Part shown: positions 37,670-46,589 of the stretch, piece by piece | Layout of the letters: the number at the start of each line of letters is the position of its first letter | Position numbering within the stretch: position 1 is the first letter of the stretch | Source of the DNA: Caulobacter sp. | GTDB taxonomy: Bacteria; Pseudomonadota; Alphaproteobacteria; Caulobacterales; Caulobacteraceae | DNA: 64,000 bases | Assembly: GCA_030645575.1 (NCBI GenBank) | Contig: JAUSMJ010000063.1 | Location: forward strand, 36,061 to 100,060 | Direction: 5' to 3' | Made by a program: the position numbers and the translations under genes | Notes under the pieces: generated by a model | Databases searched by the model: none | What the model saw: the letters and a program-made list of their open reading frames with translations, nothing else | What the model was told of the DNA's origin: nothing

Positions 37670-38218
37670 ATGCGAGCGAAAGGAATTCCGAGAGCCAGGC
37701 CGGGGGCCGGCGCGCGGGCGGGGGACGGCTTCCTGGCCGGGGCGATGATGGTTGCCCGGCCGCCGGTCGAGCTGGCGCTGACCGCGGCGCTGCGGCGCGC
37801 GGCGCGGGTTCGACCGGAGGTCTTCGACCGCCTCGGCCGATTCCGTGACGCGGCCTTCCTGATCGCGCCCAGCGACCTGCCGGTGGCCTTTCGGCTGACG
37901 CCGCGCGCCGCCGGCGGACGCGTCACCGTCGTTCGGCGTGGCGACCCGGAACCGTGCGCCGCGCGCATCTCCGGCCCCTTGGTCGAGCTGCTGGGGCTAT
38001 TCGACGGATCGCTGGACGCCGACGCGGCCTTCTTCGGACGGCGCATCGACGTGGACGGCGACACCGGCGCCGTGGTCGCCCTGCACAACGCGCTGGAGGC
38101 GGCGGACATGTCGCTCGCCGAACTGCTGGGCCTGCCGCGCTTCGGCCGACGGCTCGCCGACCTCGGCCTGGACGCGATGTTGCGCGCCGCGCGCCGCGCC
38201 AGGCCGGCCGAAGGCTGA
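37670..38218 (+). CDS. ubiT: UbiT, SCP2-domain factor of O2-independent ubiquinone synthesis
   Basis: A 182-residue protein with an SCP2 sterol-carrier-like domain (about 55-165: FRDAAFLIAPSDLPVAFRL, then SGPLVELLGLFDGSLDADAA, then FGRRIDVDGDTGAVVALHNA, LEAADMSLAELL). UbiT is thought to bind ubiquinone intermediates and support the anaerobic pathway. The ATG at 37670 follows GGGAGGA. It is 3 bp from ubiU, forming a ubiTUV operon downstream of an FNR-like site. Confidence 0.9.
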   Translation: MRAKGIPRARPGAGARAGDGFLAGAMMVARPPVELALTAALRRAARVRPEVFDRLGRFRDAAFLIAPSDLPVAFRLTPRAAGGRVTVVRRGDPEPCAARISGPLVELLGLFDGSLDADAAFFGRRIDVDGDTGAVVALHNALEAADMSLAELLGLPRFGRRLADLGLDAMLRAARRARPAEG

Positions 38219-38221
38219 TTC

Positions 38222-39214
38222 ATGGGGTCGATCGAGCTCGTCTGCCCCGCCGGGTCGCCGGCCATGCTGCGCGCCGCCGTGGAGGCCGGCGCCGACAGCG
38301 TCTACTGCGGCCTGCGCGACGAAACCAACGCCCGCAACTTCCCGGGCCTGAACTTCTCGCCCGCCGAACTGACCGAGGCCACGGCCTGGGCTCACGGGCG
38401 TCGCGCCAAGGTGCTGGTGGCCATCAACACCTTCGCCCGGGCCGGCGAAACCGACGCCTGGATGGCCTCGGTCGATGCGGCGGTCGCGGCCGGAGCGGAC
38501 GCGATCATCGCCGCCGACCTGGCCGTGCTGGCCTATGCCCACGAGGCGCACTCCAGCCTGCGGCTGCATCTGTCGGTCCAGGCGGCAGCCAATTCCGCCG
38601 ACGCCATCGCCTTCTACGCCGAGGCCTACGGCGTGAGGCGGGTGGTGCTGCCGCGCGTGCTGTCCGCGCCCGAGATCGCGGCCCTGATCCGCGAGACATC
38701 GGTGGAGATCGAGGCCTTCGTGTTCGGCGGGCTGTGCGTGATGGCCGAGGGGCGCTGCGCCCTGTCGTCCTACGCCACCGGCCGGTCGCCCAACCTGTCG
38801 GGCGTCTGTTCGCCGCCCGAGGCGGTGACCTTTGATCGTTCGAACGGCCAGCTGACGCCGCGACTGGCGGGCCTGGCCATCGACCGGCTGGGGGACGGTG
38901 AGCCGGCCGGCTACCCGACCCTGTGCAAGGGCCGCTTCGAGGCCGACGGCGCGCCCGGATACCTGTTCGAGGACCCGGTCAGCCTCAACGCCATGGGACT
39001 GCTCAAGGCGCTGGCGACGGCTGGCGTGCGGGCGGTCAAGATCGAGGGCCGACAGCGCGGCAAGGCCTATGTGGCCAGGGTCGCGGCGGCGTTCCGGTCG
39101 GCCATCGACGCCCTCGATCGCGGCGAGGACACCCTGCCCTACGAACGGCTGCTGTCGGACCTGGCCGAGGGCGGCCGCGAAACCGCCGGCGCCTATCGGA
39201 AGACATGGCGATGA
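38222..39214 (+). CDS. ubiU: UbiU, [4Fe-4S] O2-independent ubiquinone hydroxylase subunit
   Basis: A 330-residue U32-peptidase-family protein. It carries the UbiU start ELVCPAGSPAMLRAAVEAGA and the four cluster ligands Cys172, Cys179, Cys196 and Cys235 (GGLCVMAEGRC, NLSGVCSPPE, YPTLCKGRF), with the same spacing as in E. coli UbiU. With UbiV it hydroxylates the ubiquinone ring using prephenate instead of O2. Its TGA overlaps the ubiV ATG. Confidence 0.95.
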   Translation: MGSIELVCPAGSPAMLRAAVEAGADSVYCGLRDETNARNFPGLNFSPAELTEATAWAHGRRAKVLVAINTFARAGETDAWMASVDAAVAAGADAIIAADLAVLAYAHEAHSSLRLHLSVQAAANSADAIAFYAEAYGVRRVVLPRVLSAPEIAALIRETSVEIEAFVFGGLCVMAEGRCALSSYATGRSPNLSGVCSPPEAVTFDRSNGQLTPRLAGLAIDRLGDGEPAGYPTLCKGRFEADGAPGYLFEDPVSLNAMGLLKALATAGVRAVKIEGRQRGKAYVARVAAAFRSAIDALDRGEDTLPYERLLSDLAEGGRETAGAYRKTWR

Positions 39215-40113
39215 CAGCACCCCTCGACCTCGTTCTCGGCCCGCTGCTGTTCAACTGGTCGCCGGAGCGGATCGCCGACTTCTACGGCCGGATCGCCGAC
39301 GAGACGCCCGTCGATCGGGTCTATCTGGGCGAGGTGGTCTGCGGCAAACGCGCGCCGCTGCTCGAGGCCGCCCTGGCGGCGGCGGCGGACCGGCTGGAAG
39401 CCGGCGGCAAGACGGTGGTCTGGTCGGCCCCGGCGCTGCCCGCCACGCCCCGCGAGCGGAACGGCGCGCGCGCGCTGGTCGCGGCCGGCGGCCTGGTCGA
39501 GCTGAACGACCTGTCGGGCCTGGCGCACCTGCCGGCCGGCGCGCCGTTCGTCGCCGGCCCGCTCCTGAACATCTACAACGAGGCCGCCGCGCGGGAACTG
39601 ACGCGCCGCGGCTGCGTGCGGCTGTGCGCCAACGTGGAGCTTTCGCTCGCCGCCGTCGCCGCCATCGCCCGGGGTTGCCCCGGGCTGGAGGTCGAGGTCT
39701 TCGCCTATGGCCGGCTGCCGCTGGCGCTGTCGGGCCGCTGCTACCACGCCCGCCAGCACGATCTGCACAAGGACAATTGCCGGTTCGTCTGCAACCGGGA
39801 CCCCGACGGGCTGGCCGTGCGGACGCTGGAGGGCGAGCCCTTCCTGGCCATCAACGGGGTTCAGACCCTGTCGCATGGCGTGCAGCTGGCCGACATCCCA
39901 CCGGCGGATCTGAAGGCCGCCGGCGTGGGCGCGCTGCGGCTCACCCCGCATACCGGCGACATGGTCGCCATAATCGCCGCCTTCCGCCGCTTCGCCGACG
40001 GGGCGCTGGACCGGGAAGGCCTGCGGCGCGCCGTCGAGGCGGCCGGACCGCCCGGCCCGCTGGTCAACGGCTACCTCGTCGGCAAGGCCGGGCTGGCGCC
40101 GGTCGGGGCCTGA
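39211..40113 (+). CDS. ubiV: UbiV, [4Fe-4S] O2-independent ubiquinone hydroxylase subunit
   Basis: A 300-residue U32-family partner of UbiU. Cluster ligands are Cys44 (GEVVCGKR) and Cys177, Cys190 and Cys194 (SGRCYHARQHDLHKDNCRF, then VCNRD), matching the UbiV spacing. I chose the ATG at 39211, which overlaps the ubiU stop and has GGAAG eight bases upstream; the ATG at 39205 is too close to that site. It is convergent with putA, 3 bp apart. Confidence 0.94.
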   Translation: MTAPLDLVLGPLLFNWSPERIADFYGRIADETPVDRVYLGEVVCGKRAPLLEAALAAAADRLEAGGKTVVWSAPALPATPRERNGARALVAAGGLVELNDLSGLAHLPAGAPFVAGPLLNIYNEAAARELTRRGCVRLCANVELSLAAVAAIARGCPGLEVEVFAYGRLPLALSGRCYHARQHDLHKDNCRFVCNRDPDGLAVRTLEGEPFLAINGVQTLSHGVQLADIPPADLKAAGVGALRLTPHTGDMVAIIAAFRRFADGALDREGLRRAVEAAGPPGPLVNGYLVGKAGLAPVGA

Positions 40114-40116
40114 CGG

Positions 40117-43100
40117 TCAGTCCTCCAGGCTCAGCAGCGTGGCGTTGCCGCCGGCGCTGGTGGTGTCGGTCGAGACCGTGCGCTCCACGGCGAAACGGGC
40201 CAGATAGTGCGGGCCGCCGGCCTTGGGGCCCGTGCCCGACAGGCCCTCGCCGCCGAACGGCTGGACGCCGACCACCGCGCCGATCATCGAGCGGTTGACG
40301 TAGAGGTTGCCGACCTTCGCCACCGCCCTGACCCGGTCGGCCGTCTCGCCGATGCGGCTGTGCAGGCCCATGGTCAGGCCGTAGCCGCTGGCGTTGATGC
40401 GGGCCAGCAGCTGGTCCAGCTCGCCGCCCTTCCAGGTGACCACGTGCAGCACCGGCCCGAACACCTCGCGGGTCAGGTCCTCGACCCGGTCCAGGCGGAT
40501 CACGGTCGGCGCCACGAAGGTCCCGCCCTCGGTCCCCGCCGGCAGCGGCAGCTGGCGCAGGACGCGGTCGCCGTGCGCCTCGATCCAGGCCATCAGACCA
40601 TCGCGCGCCGCCGCGTCGATCACCGGGCCCACGTCGGTGTCGGGCCGGCCCGGATCGCCGATGGTCAGTTCGCTCATCGCCCCGTCGAGCATCTCCAGCA
40701 CCTTGTCGGCGACATCCTCCTGCACGCACAGCAGCCGCAGGGCCGAACAGCGCTGGCCCGCGCTCTGGAAGGCCGAGACGATCACGTCGGCGACCACCTG
40801 TTCGGGCAGGGCCGTGGAATCGACGATCATCGCGTTCAGCCCGCCCGTCTCGGCGATCAGCGGCACGAGCGGCCGACGCTCGTCCTCCAGCAGGGTGCGG
40901 GCGATGCGGCGAGCCGTGGCCGTCGAGCCGGTGAAACAGACGCCCATCACGCGCGGGTCGGCGGTCAGGGCCTGGCCGACCTCGGGACCGCCGGGGACCA
41001 GGGCGATGACATCGGCCGGCACGCCCGCTTCCAGCAGCAGCTTGACCGCTTCGCAAGCGATCAGCGGCGTCTGCGGCGCGGGCTTGGCCACCACGGCGTT
41101 GCCGGCGACCAGGGCGGCCGTGACCTGGCCCAGGAAGATGGCCAGCGGGAAGTTCCACGGACTGATGCAGGCGAACACGCCCCGGCCGGTCAGGGTCAGC
41201 TCGTTGCGCTCGCCGGTCGGGCCCGGCAGCAGGATCGGCGCGAAGGCCTCCCGCGCCCGGGCGGCGTAGTAACGGCAGAAGTCGACCGCCTCGCGCACCT
41301 CGGACAGGGCGTCGGGGATGGACTTGCCCGCCTCGCGAACGGCCAGGGCCATCAGGCGCACATGGTCGCGCTCCATCAGGTCGGCCATGCGCTCGAGGCA
41401 GGCGGCGCGCTCGGCCACCGGCGTGGCGGCCCAGGCGCGCTGGGCGACAAAGGCCCGGGTGACGGCCCGGCCGACATCGGAGACGCTGGCCGGGGTCACC
41501 TCGCCGACGACGCGGCCGTGATCGGCCGGATCGGTCACCGGCCTGGCCGCGCCGGTCACGGCCTTGCCGCCGATCAGCGGGGCGGCGGTCTGTTTCATCG
41601 CCCAGGTCTCGCCCATCCCGGCCACAAGGCCGTCGAGCACGGCGCGGTCGGTCAGGTCGAGGCCGGCGCTGTTGCGGCGTTCGGGGGCGTAGAGGTCCAT
41701 GGGATTGGCGATCCGGCTGTGGGGTTGGAGGCCGGCGGCCTCAACGATGGAAACGGGGTCGGCGAGCAGGTCTTCATCGCTGATCGAGGCGTCGGCGATC
41801 TGGTGCACGAAGCTGGTGTTGGCCCCGTTTTCCAGCAGGCGGCGGACGAGATAGGCCAGCAGATCGCGATAGCCGCCGACCGGGGCGTAGACACGCGCGG
41901 CCACGCCGCTCTCGCGCATCAGGCGCTCATAGAGGCCGCCGCCCATGCCGTGCAGGCGCTGGAACTCGAAGTCCTTGCGCGGCCCGGCCCAGTTCAGAAT
42001 GGTCGCCACGGTCAGGGCGTTGTGGGTGGCGAAGGCCGGATAGATCCCCGGCGCGTCCAGCATCGCCCGGGCGCAGGCCAGATACGACACGTCGGTCGCC
42101 GCCTTGCGCGTGAACACCGGATAGTCGGCCAGCCCCCGCTCCTGCCCGCGCTTGATCTCGCTGTCCCAGTAGGCGCCCTTGACCAGCCGCACGGTCAGCC
42201 GCCGGCCGGTCTCGCGGCCCAGGGCGTCGGCCCAGGCGATGACCGCTGGGGCGCGGCGTTGATAGGCCTGCACCGCCATGCCCAGGCCATCCCAGCCGGC
42301 CAGCGTCGGCGCGCGGGCCACCGCCTCGATGATGTCGAGGCTCATCTCCAGCCGCTCGGCCTCCTCGGCGTCGATGGTCAGGCCGATGCCCTGCGCCAGC
42401 GCCGCCTCGGCCAGCCGGATCGTGCGCGCGACCAGCTCGGGCACGCACGTCCGGTCCTTGCCCGTCTCGTAGCGCGGATGGATGGCCGACAGCTTGACCG
42501 AGACGCTGTCGCGCGCGGCCATCTCGCCCTTGCCGCCGGTGTCGGCCCCGACCGCGGCGATGGCGTCGAAATAGGCCGCCAGGTAGCGGTCGGCGTCGGC
42601 CATGGTGCGGGCGGCCTCGCCCAGCATGTCGAAGCTGTGGCGGAAGGCGGCGGCGCCGCCCCGGTCGGCGCGCTTCAGCGCCTCCTGGATCGTGCGGCCC
42701 AGCACGAAGGCCTCGCCCATCATCTGCATGGCCGCGGCCACGGCCTTGAGGATCGCCGGCTCGCCCAGCCGGCCGACCAGCCGCGCCAGGGTCCCGGCGG
42801 CATCGTCCATCAGCCCCCGGGCGAGGATAAGACCGAGGGTGGCCGAGTTCACCAATGCCGAGCCGGACTGGCCCGCGTGCGCCGCCCAGTCGGCCCGGCC
42901 CAGCTTGTCGCGCACCAGCTCGGCGGCGGTCAGGGGATCGGGCACGCGCAGATAGGCCTCGGCCAGCGACAGCAGGGCCACGCCCTCGTCCGTCGTCAGG
43001 CTGTATTCCTGCAGGAACCGCTCGACCCAGCCGTCGGACCCGGCCTTGCGCAGGTCGGCCAGCAGGACCTTGGCCTGCTTCTCAACAGCGGCGCGTTCGG

Positions 43101-43212
43101 CGGGCGTCAGCGAGGCGGCGGGGACCAGGGCGGCCAGCCGCTCCGGCTCCGGCGCGCGGTAGGGCGGCGCGATGGCGGCGCGGGCGGCTGTTAGGGACAG
43201 TCGGTCGGACAT
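40117..43212 (-). CDS. putA: Bifunctional proline dehydrogenase / glutamate-semialdehyde dehydrogenase
   Basis: About 1031 residues, a short-type PutA without the N-terminal ribbon-helix-helix DNA-binding domain. The proline dehydrogenase (FAD barrel) covers about 100-430, including SVKLSAIHPRYE, DAEEAERLEMSLDI, VRLVKGAYWDSEIKRGQ and YRDLLAYLVRRLLENGAN. The aldehyde dehydrogenase covers about 520-1000, with SPWNFPLAIFLGQVTAAL, VCFTGSTATARRIA and the active Cys in FQSAGQRCSALRLL. It converts proline to glutamate in two steps. The start at 43212 (MSDRL) is preferred; a start at 43245 is possible and a much longer open frame is not coding. It is divergent from an Lrp-type regulator. Confidence 0.95.
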   Translation of the reverse strand: MSDRLSLTAARAAIAPPYRAPEPERLAALVPAASLTPAERAAVEKQAKVLLADLRKAGSDGWVERFLQEYSLTTDEGVALLSLAEAYLRVPDPLTAAELVRDKLGRADWAAHAGQSGSALVNSATLGLILARGLMDDAAGTLARLVGRLGEPAILKAVAAAMQMMGEAFVLGRTIQEALKRADRGGAAAFRHSFDMLGEAARTMADADRYLAAYFDAIAAVGADTGGKGEMAARDSVSVKLSAIHPRYETGKDRTCVPELVARTIRLAEAALAQGIGLTIDAEEAERLEMSLDIIEAVARAPTLAGWDGLGMAVQAYQRRAPAVIAWADALGRETGRRLTVRLVKGAYWDSEIKRGQERGLADYPVFTRKAATDVSYLACARAMLDAPGIYPAFATHNALTVATILNWAGPRKDFEFQRLHGMGGGLYERLMRESGVAARVYAPVGGYRDLLAYLVRRLLENGANTSFVHQIADASISDEDLLADPVSIVEAAGLQPHSRIANPMDLYAPERRNSAGLDLTDRAVLDGLVAGMGETWAMKQTAAPLIGGKAVTGAARPVTDPADHGRVVGEVTPASVSDVGRAVTRAFVAQRAWAATPVAERAACLERMADLMERDHVRLMALAVREAGKSIPDALSEVREAVDFCRYYAARAREAFAPILLPGPTGERNELTLTGRGVFACISPWNFPLAIFLGQVTAALVAGNAVVAKPAPQTPLIACEAVKLLLEAGVPADVIALVPGGPEVGQALTADPRVMGVCFTGSTATARRIARTLLEDERRPLVPLIAETGGLNAMIVDSTALPEQVVADVIVSAFQSAGQRCSALRLLCVQEDVADKVLEMLDGAMSELTIGDPGRPDTDVGPVIDAAARDGLMAWIEAHGDRVLRQLPLPAGTEGGTFVAPTVIRLDRVEDLTREVFGPVLHVVTWKGGELDQLLARINASGYGLTMGLHSRIGETADRVRAVAKVGNLYVNRSMIGAVVGVQPFGGEGLSGTGPKAGGPHYLARFAVERTVSTDTTSAGGNATLLSLED

Positions 43213-43335
43213 GGATAAACCCGCTGACGAAGGATGTTCTGTCATACCCCGGAACGCATCGAAGGTGCTTGGCTTGTGCGGGCATGGGCCGTAGACTTTC
43301 GGCGATATCGCACCACTCACCGAAGGATCGCCGCC

Positions 43336-43791
43336 ATGCTGGACGAGCTCGACCGCAAGATCCTGCGCGCGCTGCAGACCGACGGCCGGATCACCAACCA
43401 GGACCTGGCCGCGCGCGTCGGCCTCTCCGCCGCCGCCTGCCACGACCGCTTCCGCCGGCTGCGCGAGCGCGGCTTCATCACCGGCTTCGTCGCCCTGCTC
43501 GACCCGGCGAAGATCAACCGCGCCCTGATGATCTTCGTCGAGATCCAGCTCGACCGCACCACGGGCGAGACGTTCGAGCAGTTCGCCGCGACCGTGCGGA
43601 GGACGCCGGAGATCCTGGAGTGCCACATGGTGGCGGGCGGCTTCGACTACCTGATCAAGGCGCGGGTGCAGGACATGGCGGCGTACCGGGCGTTCCTGGG
43701 CGAGACGCTGGTGAACCTGCCGGGGGTGCGGGAGACGCGGACGTATGCGGTGCTGGAGGAGGTGAAGAACACGGTGGCGCTGCCGGTTTGA
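43336..43791 (+). CDS. Lrp/AsnC-family regulator, probable PutR
   Basis: A 151-residue protein. The N-terminal HTH (1-60) reads LDELDRKILRALQTDGRITN, then QDLAARVGLSAAACHDRFRR, and a C-terminal RAM ligand domain follows (AFLGETLVNLPGVRETRTYA). In alphaproteobacteria the proline-responsive PutR is an Lrp protein divergent from putA, exactly as here, and activates putA with proline. The ATG at 43336 has GAAGGA upstream. Confidence 0.88.
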   Translation: MLDELDRKILRALQTDGRITNQDLAARVGLSAAACHDRFRRLRERGFITGFVALLDPAKINRALMIFVEIQLDRTTGETFEQFAATVRRTPEILECHMVAGGFDYLIKARVQDMAAYRAFLGETLVNLPGVRETRTYAVLEEVKNTVALPV

Positions 43792-43943
43792 TGGGGGCAG
43801 ACCAGCCAGGGGAAGGTGCTGTCGACCTCGCTCGCGAATCCTTGAAATGTCGCGCCAGATTGGTCCCCGCTTGCCTTCTCTTGTCGAATAGCCGCTGTTG
43901 GTCGCCACCCCGCAGAACACGCATTGGTAGAGACGCAATCAGA

Positions 43944-44789
43944 ATGTACGGCCCAGACATCCTCGTCAGAACCCTGAGCAAGCCGACGAGGGTCGATCGG
44001 TACGGCAATCATTGGCAGTACCATTCGCGCAGCGACCACCATTCAAAGGTCGCCTGCTGGGGCATCATCTTCGATCTTCTGCGGGTCACGCCGCTCCTGC
44101 GCCGCCACATCGAGAGCGGGACCGTACGGTTCGGCATCAATCACGAAATGCGCGACTTCGTGCATGATCGGAAGAAGAACCTCGACGTTGTTCTCTGTAC
44201 CGGGTCGGGGGCCGTCTCGTCCCCCGAACAGACGCTGGAAACCCTCGCCCGGGACTATGACATCGAACTCCTTCCCGAAGAGGCCGCCGAGCTGGGCAAG
44301 CTTCCCAAGCTGGTTCGCGCGCCGGTCGGGGCCGTGCTCATGGCCCTAGAGGCGAAGGCCTGCATGACGGCGCATCAACGCGCCCTTCCTCGCCTTTACG
44401 ACGAGCTGAACTCGTCACACCTGACCGTGCATGGAGCGACCGATCAGGCGATCGCCGCCGGCTTTGCCATGGTCAACATCGCCGATCATTATCTGAGCCC
44501 GGACTTGAACAAGAAGAACTTCGCGGCCGATCCGGAGTGGAGTCACCACAAGCAGCCACGCGACGCGACCTTGGCTGTCGATAAGATTCGCCAACTTCCC
44601 AAGCGGTCGAAACTTGGAGATACCGGCTATGATGCGCTGGCGATCGTCGTCATCGATTGCCCCAACGACGGATCAAAGGTCAGGTTGGTGGACGGCCCAC
44701 CCGCGCCTCAACGCGGCGACATCTATGCCTACACTTCGATGATCGACCGCCTGTCCCACATCTACGCGACACGGTTCGGGGACCTCTAA
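43944..44789 (+). CDS. Probable type II restriction endonuclease (PD-(D/E)XK-like)
   Basis: A 281-residue protein of no family I recognise. It contains a convincing nuclease core: Asp81 in KKNLDVVLC, a connecting strand, then Glu136-x-Lys138 in LMALEAKACMTAHQRALPRL, the D...ExK arrangement of PD-(D/E)XK enzymes. A helix-rich first third (CWGIIFDLLRVTPLLRRHIE) and a C-terminal region with TGYDALAIVVIDCPN complete it. It converges on a C5-cytosine methyltransferase gene 47 bp away, which makes a restriction-modification pair the natural reading. The ATG at 43944 gives the first residue of the conserved-looking part; no strong ribosome binding site is visible, so expression may be weak. Codon use is less GC-biased than in neighbours, suggesting transfer. 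Confidence 0.72.
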   Translation: MYGPDILVRTLSKPTRVDRYGNHWQYHSRSDHHSKVACWGIIFDLLRVTPLLRRHIESGTVRFGINHEMRDFVHDRKKNLDVVLCTGSGAVSSPEQTLETLARDYDIELLPEEAAELGKLPKLVRAPVGAVLMALEAKACMTAHQRALPRLYDELNSSHLTVHGATDQAIAAGFAMVNIADHYLSPDLNKKNFAADPEWSHHKQPRDATLAVDKIRQLPKRSKLGDTGYDALAIVVIDCPNDGSKVRLVDGPPAPQRGDIYAYTSMIDRLSHIYATRFGDL

Positions 44790-44835
44790 GCATAGGGCTT
44801 TTCCAGCGGTCCCGAGGGCTGCGCGGGTCGCCCGA

Positions 44836-46002
44836 CTATTCCGCGGCCATTGGCGTGTAGGCCTCGCCTTGCATTGCCGACACAGTGGCGAGATGCGCCC
44901 GGATGCGGTCCTGGAAGCCCGCGACAAACCGCAGGGAGCTCCGTTCCGTGCGCTCAAGGAACCCCTTCGTCGCTCGGATGGACAGCGGCTTCCCCGGATA
45001 GCGAAGGAAATCTGTCAGGGCAGGCCGATCATTCCAGACAGGAAACGCGCTGATCTCGACGGCGCGCCGCACATGGCCGTCAAACCTTGCAGCCGAAGGC
45101 CACGAGCCAGACGCTCGCAGCGATCTGTCGCGCGCATCGTCATATTTCCCGGGCTTGGAAAGTTTCTCTCCGAGCCAGCGAGCGACAGGCGTCGAGACCG
45201 CGTTACCCACCAGAGACCAGCGGATGGAAGGCCTGAACCCTTCGACGGCGGGCAGCGTCCAGTCCTCCTCAAACCCTTGAAGCCGCTCCGCATCACGAAT
45301 GTCAGGCGTCACGACCTGTCCATCGGGAAGCAGGATCGCGGGCGGAGAAGGAATTCCGATCGTCGATCCGTTCTTGAGCGTGGGGATGGCATCCTGCGCC
45401 CAGCCGAGCCCACGAATGCCTTCGGTCCAGTAGAACCCGTGCGCGCAGCCATCGAGGGGCCGTTCGACGGATCGAGGAGCGGCTTCGTCAATCAGGACGA
45501 CGTCAGCGGGATCCGCGTCGGTGCAGGTGGCCACAAAAAGCACCCGGTTACGTCGCTGTGGCAGGAACGCCTGCGTGTTGACCACGCGATAGGCCCACCG
45601 ATACCCGCGAGATTCGAATGCATCGACGAGCGTGTGCATCGCGCGCCCCTGATCAAGGGCCAACATGAACGACACGTTCTCAAGAACGACCCATGGTATT
45701 CGACGATCATCCAGCAGCCGGAAAATCTGATCGACCAATCCTGACTTTTCGCCACCAATGCCCGCTGTTCTCCCCGCCTGACTTAGGTCCTGGCAAGGGA
45801 AGCCGCCGACCAGCAACTCGACCTCGCCTGGAAGCGACCGAAGGGCGCGAACATCGGCCTCGCATGGAACATCGGGAAATTTCGCGGCGAGCACCGCACG
45901 GGCCGGCTGCCAGATTTCGCAGAGCACAGAGGCTTCATGACCGGATGCGGCCAAGCCGACCTCCAGCCCCCCAATTCCCGCGAATAGCCCGGCGACTTTC
46001 AA
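44836..46002 (-). CDS. DNA (cytosine-5) methyltransferase
   Basis: About 388 residues, with all key C5-methyltransferase motifs: I FAGIGGLEVGL (7-17), IV VGGFPCQDLSQAG with catalytic Cys70, VI VVLENV (106-110), VIII LPQRRNRV (148-154), IX RDAERLQGF and X VGNAVSTPVARWLGEKL (265-281). The target-recognition region between VIII and IX is short (about 80 residues), and there is an unusual 100-residue C-terminal extension after motif X. I chose the TTG at 46002, placed 8 bp after GGAG and directly before KVAGLF; longer starts add unrelated residues. Its partner is the convergent nuclease gene. The target sequence cannot be deduced. Confidence 0.93.
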   Translation of the reverse strand: MKVAGLFAGIGGLEVGLAASGHEASVLCEIWQPARAVLAAKFPDVPCEADVRALRSLPGEVELLVGGFPCQDLSQAGRTAGIGGEKSGLVDQIFRLLDDRRIPWVVLENVSFMLALDQGRAMHTLVDAFESRGYRWAYRVVNTQAFLPQRRNRVLFVATCTDADPADVVLIDEAAPRSVERPLDGCAHGFYWTEGIRGLGWAQDAIPTLKNGSTIGIPSPPAILLPDGQVVTPDIRDAERLQGFEEDWTLPAVEGFRPSIRWSLVGNAVSTPVARWLGEKLSKPGKYDDARDRSLRASGSWPSAARFDGHVRRAVEISAFPVWNDRPALTDFLRYPGKPLSIRATKGFLERTERSSLRFVAGFQDRIRAHLATVSAMQGEAYTPMAAE

Positions 46003-46281
46003 GCTCTCAGCTCCAATCCATACCCAGCGCGAATCTCCCGAACAGGATCGCCGACTTCCGGACTCGGGAGAAGCAAAACCACCCAAGCGTTCCTACTATG
46101 TTCTTCTGATTGCGCCAACCATATTCTCCACCTTGACGCGCTCGACTCCTTGAGATCGCCCCCAAGCGTTGGCCCCCAACCTGCCCTTCATCTCACGCCG
46201 AGATCCTCGCCGGGCGGGTCAGGTTGCTCAAGGGCGCTTCGCGTCGCGCAGCGACAGGCCCGCAGGGCCCACCCTTGACCA

Positions 46282-46572
46282 ACCCGGCCCGTCCGGCACG
46301 CTGGCCTGCATGAGATTTAGGAAGCGGTCCCTTCCCCCTCGATGGGGGAAGGTGGCCCTGCCCCCGGGTTCGGCCGACGGCCGACCCGAGGATGAACTCC
46401 GCAGGGTCGGATGGGGGTGCGGGCGCTGGCGGTCGGCGAAGGGCTTGAACGGGCGGAGGCGCCTCACGCGCTCTTCCGGAAATGACCGGAATACACCCCC
46501 AACCCTGCCCTTCCCCCATTGAGGGGGAAGGGTTCTCGATCACCCGGCCCGTCCGCCGCACGGGCCGGCATG
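46282..46572. repeat. Double-hairpin palindromic element (family B, gene-less) with flanking direct repeats
   Basis: The hairpins at 46330-46352 (CCTTCCCCC/GGGGGAAGG around TCGAT) and 46508-46532 (CCCTTCCCCC/GGGGGAAGGG around ATTGA) are the same kind as those around the DUF559 element at 4743. Here they enclose only about 155 bp without a gene. Outside them an imperfect direct repeat starting ACCCGGCCCGTCCG occurs at 46282 and 46542 and runs about 30 bp each. The whole 46090-46589 gap shows no credible gene. Confidence 0.65.
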
Positions 46573-46589
46573 GGAACAGGGAAACGCCC

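Noticed and set aside
40207..43194. 995-codon plus-strand open frame inside putA
   Set aside because: Antisense shadow; putA carries all catalytic motifs on the other strand.
43213..43938. Upstream extension of putA by 242 codons
   Set aside because: It runs antisense through the Lrp-type regulator and has no PutA-like DNA-binding domain.
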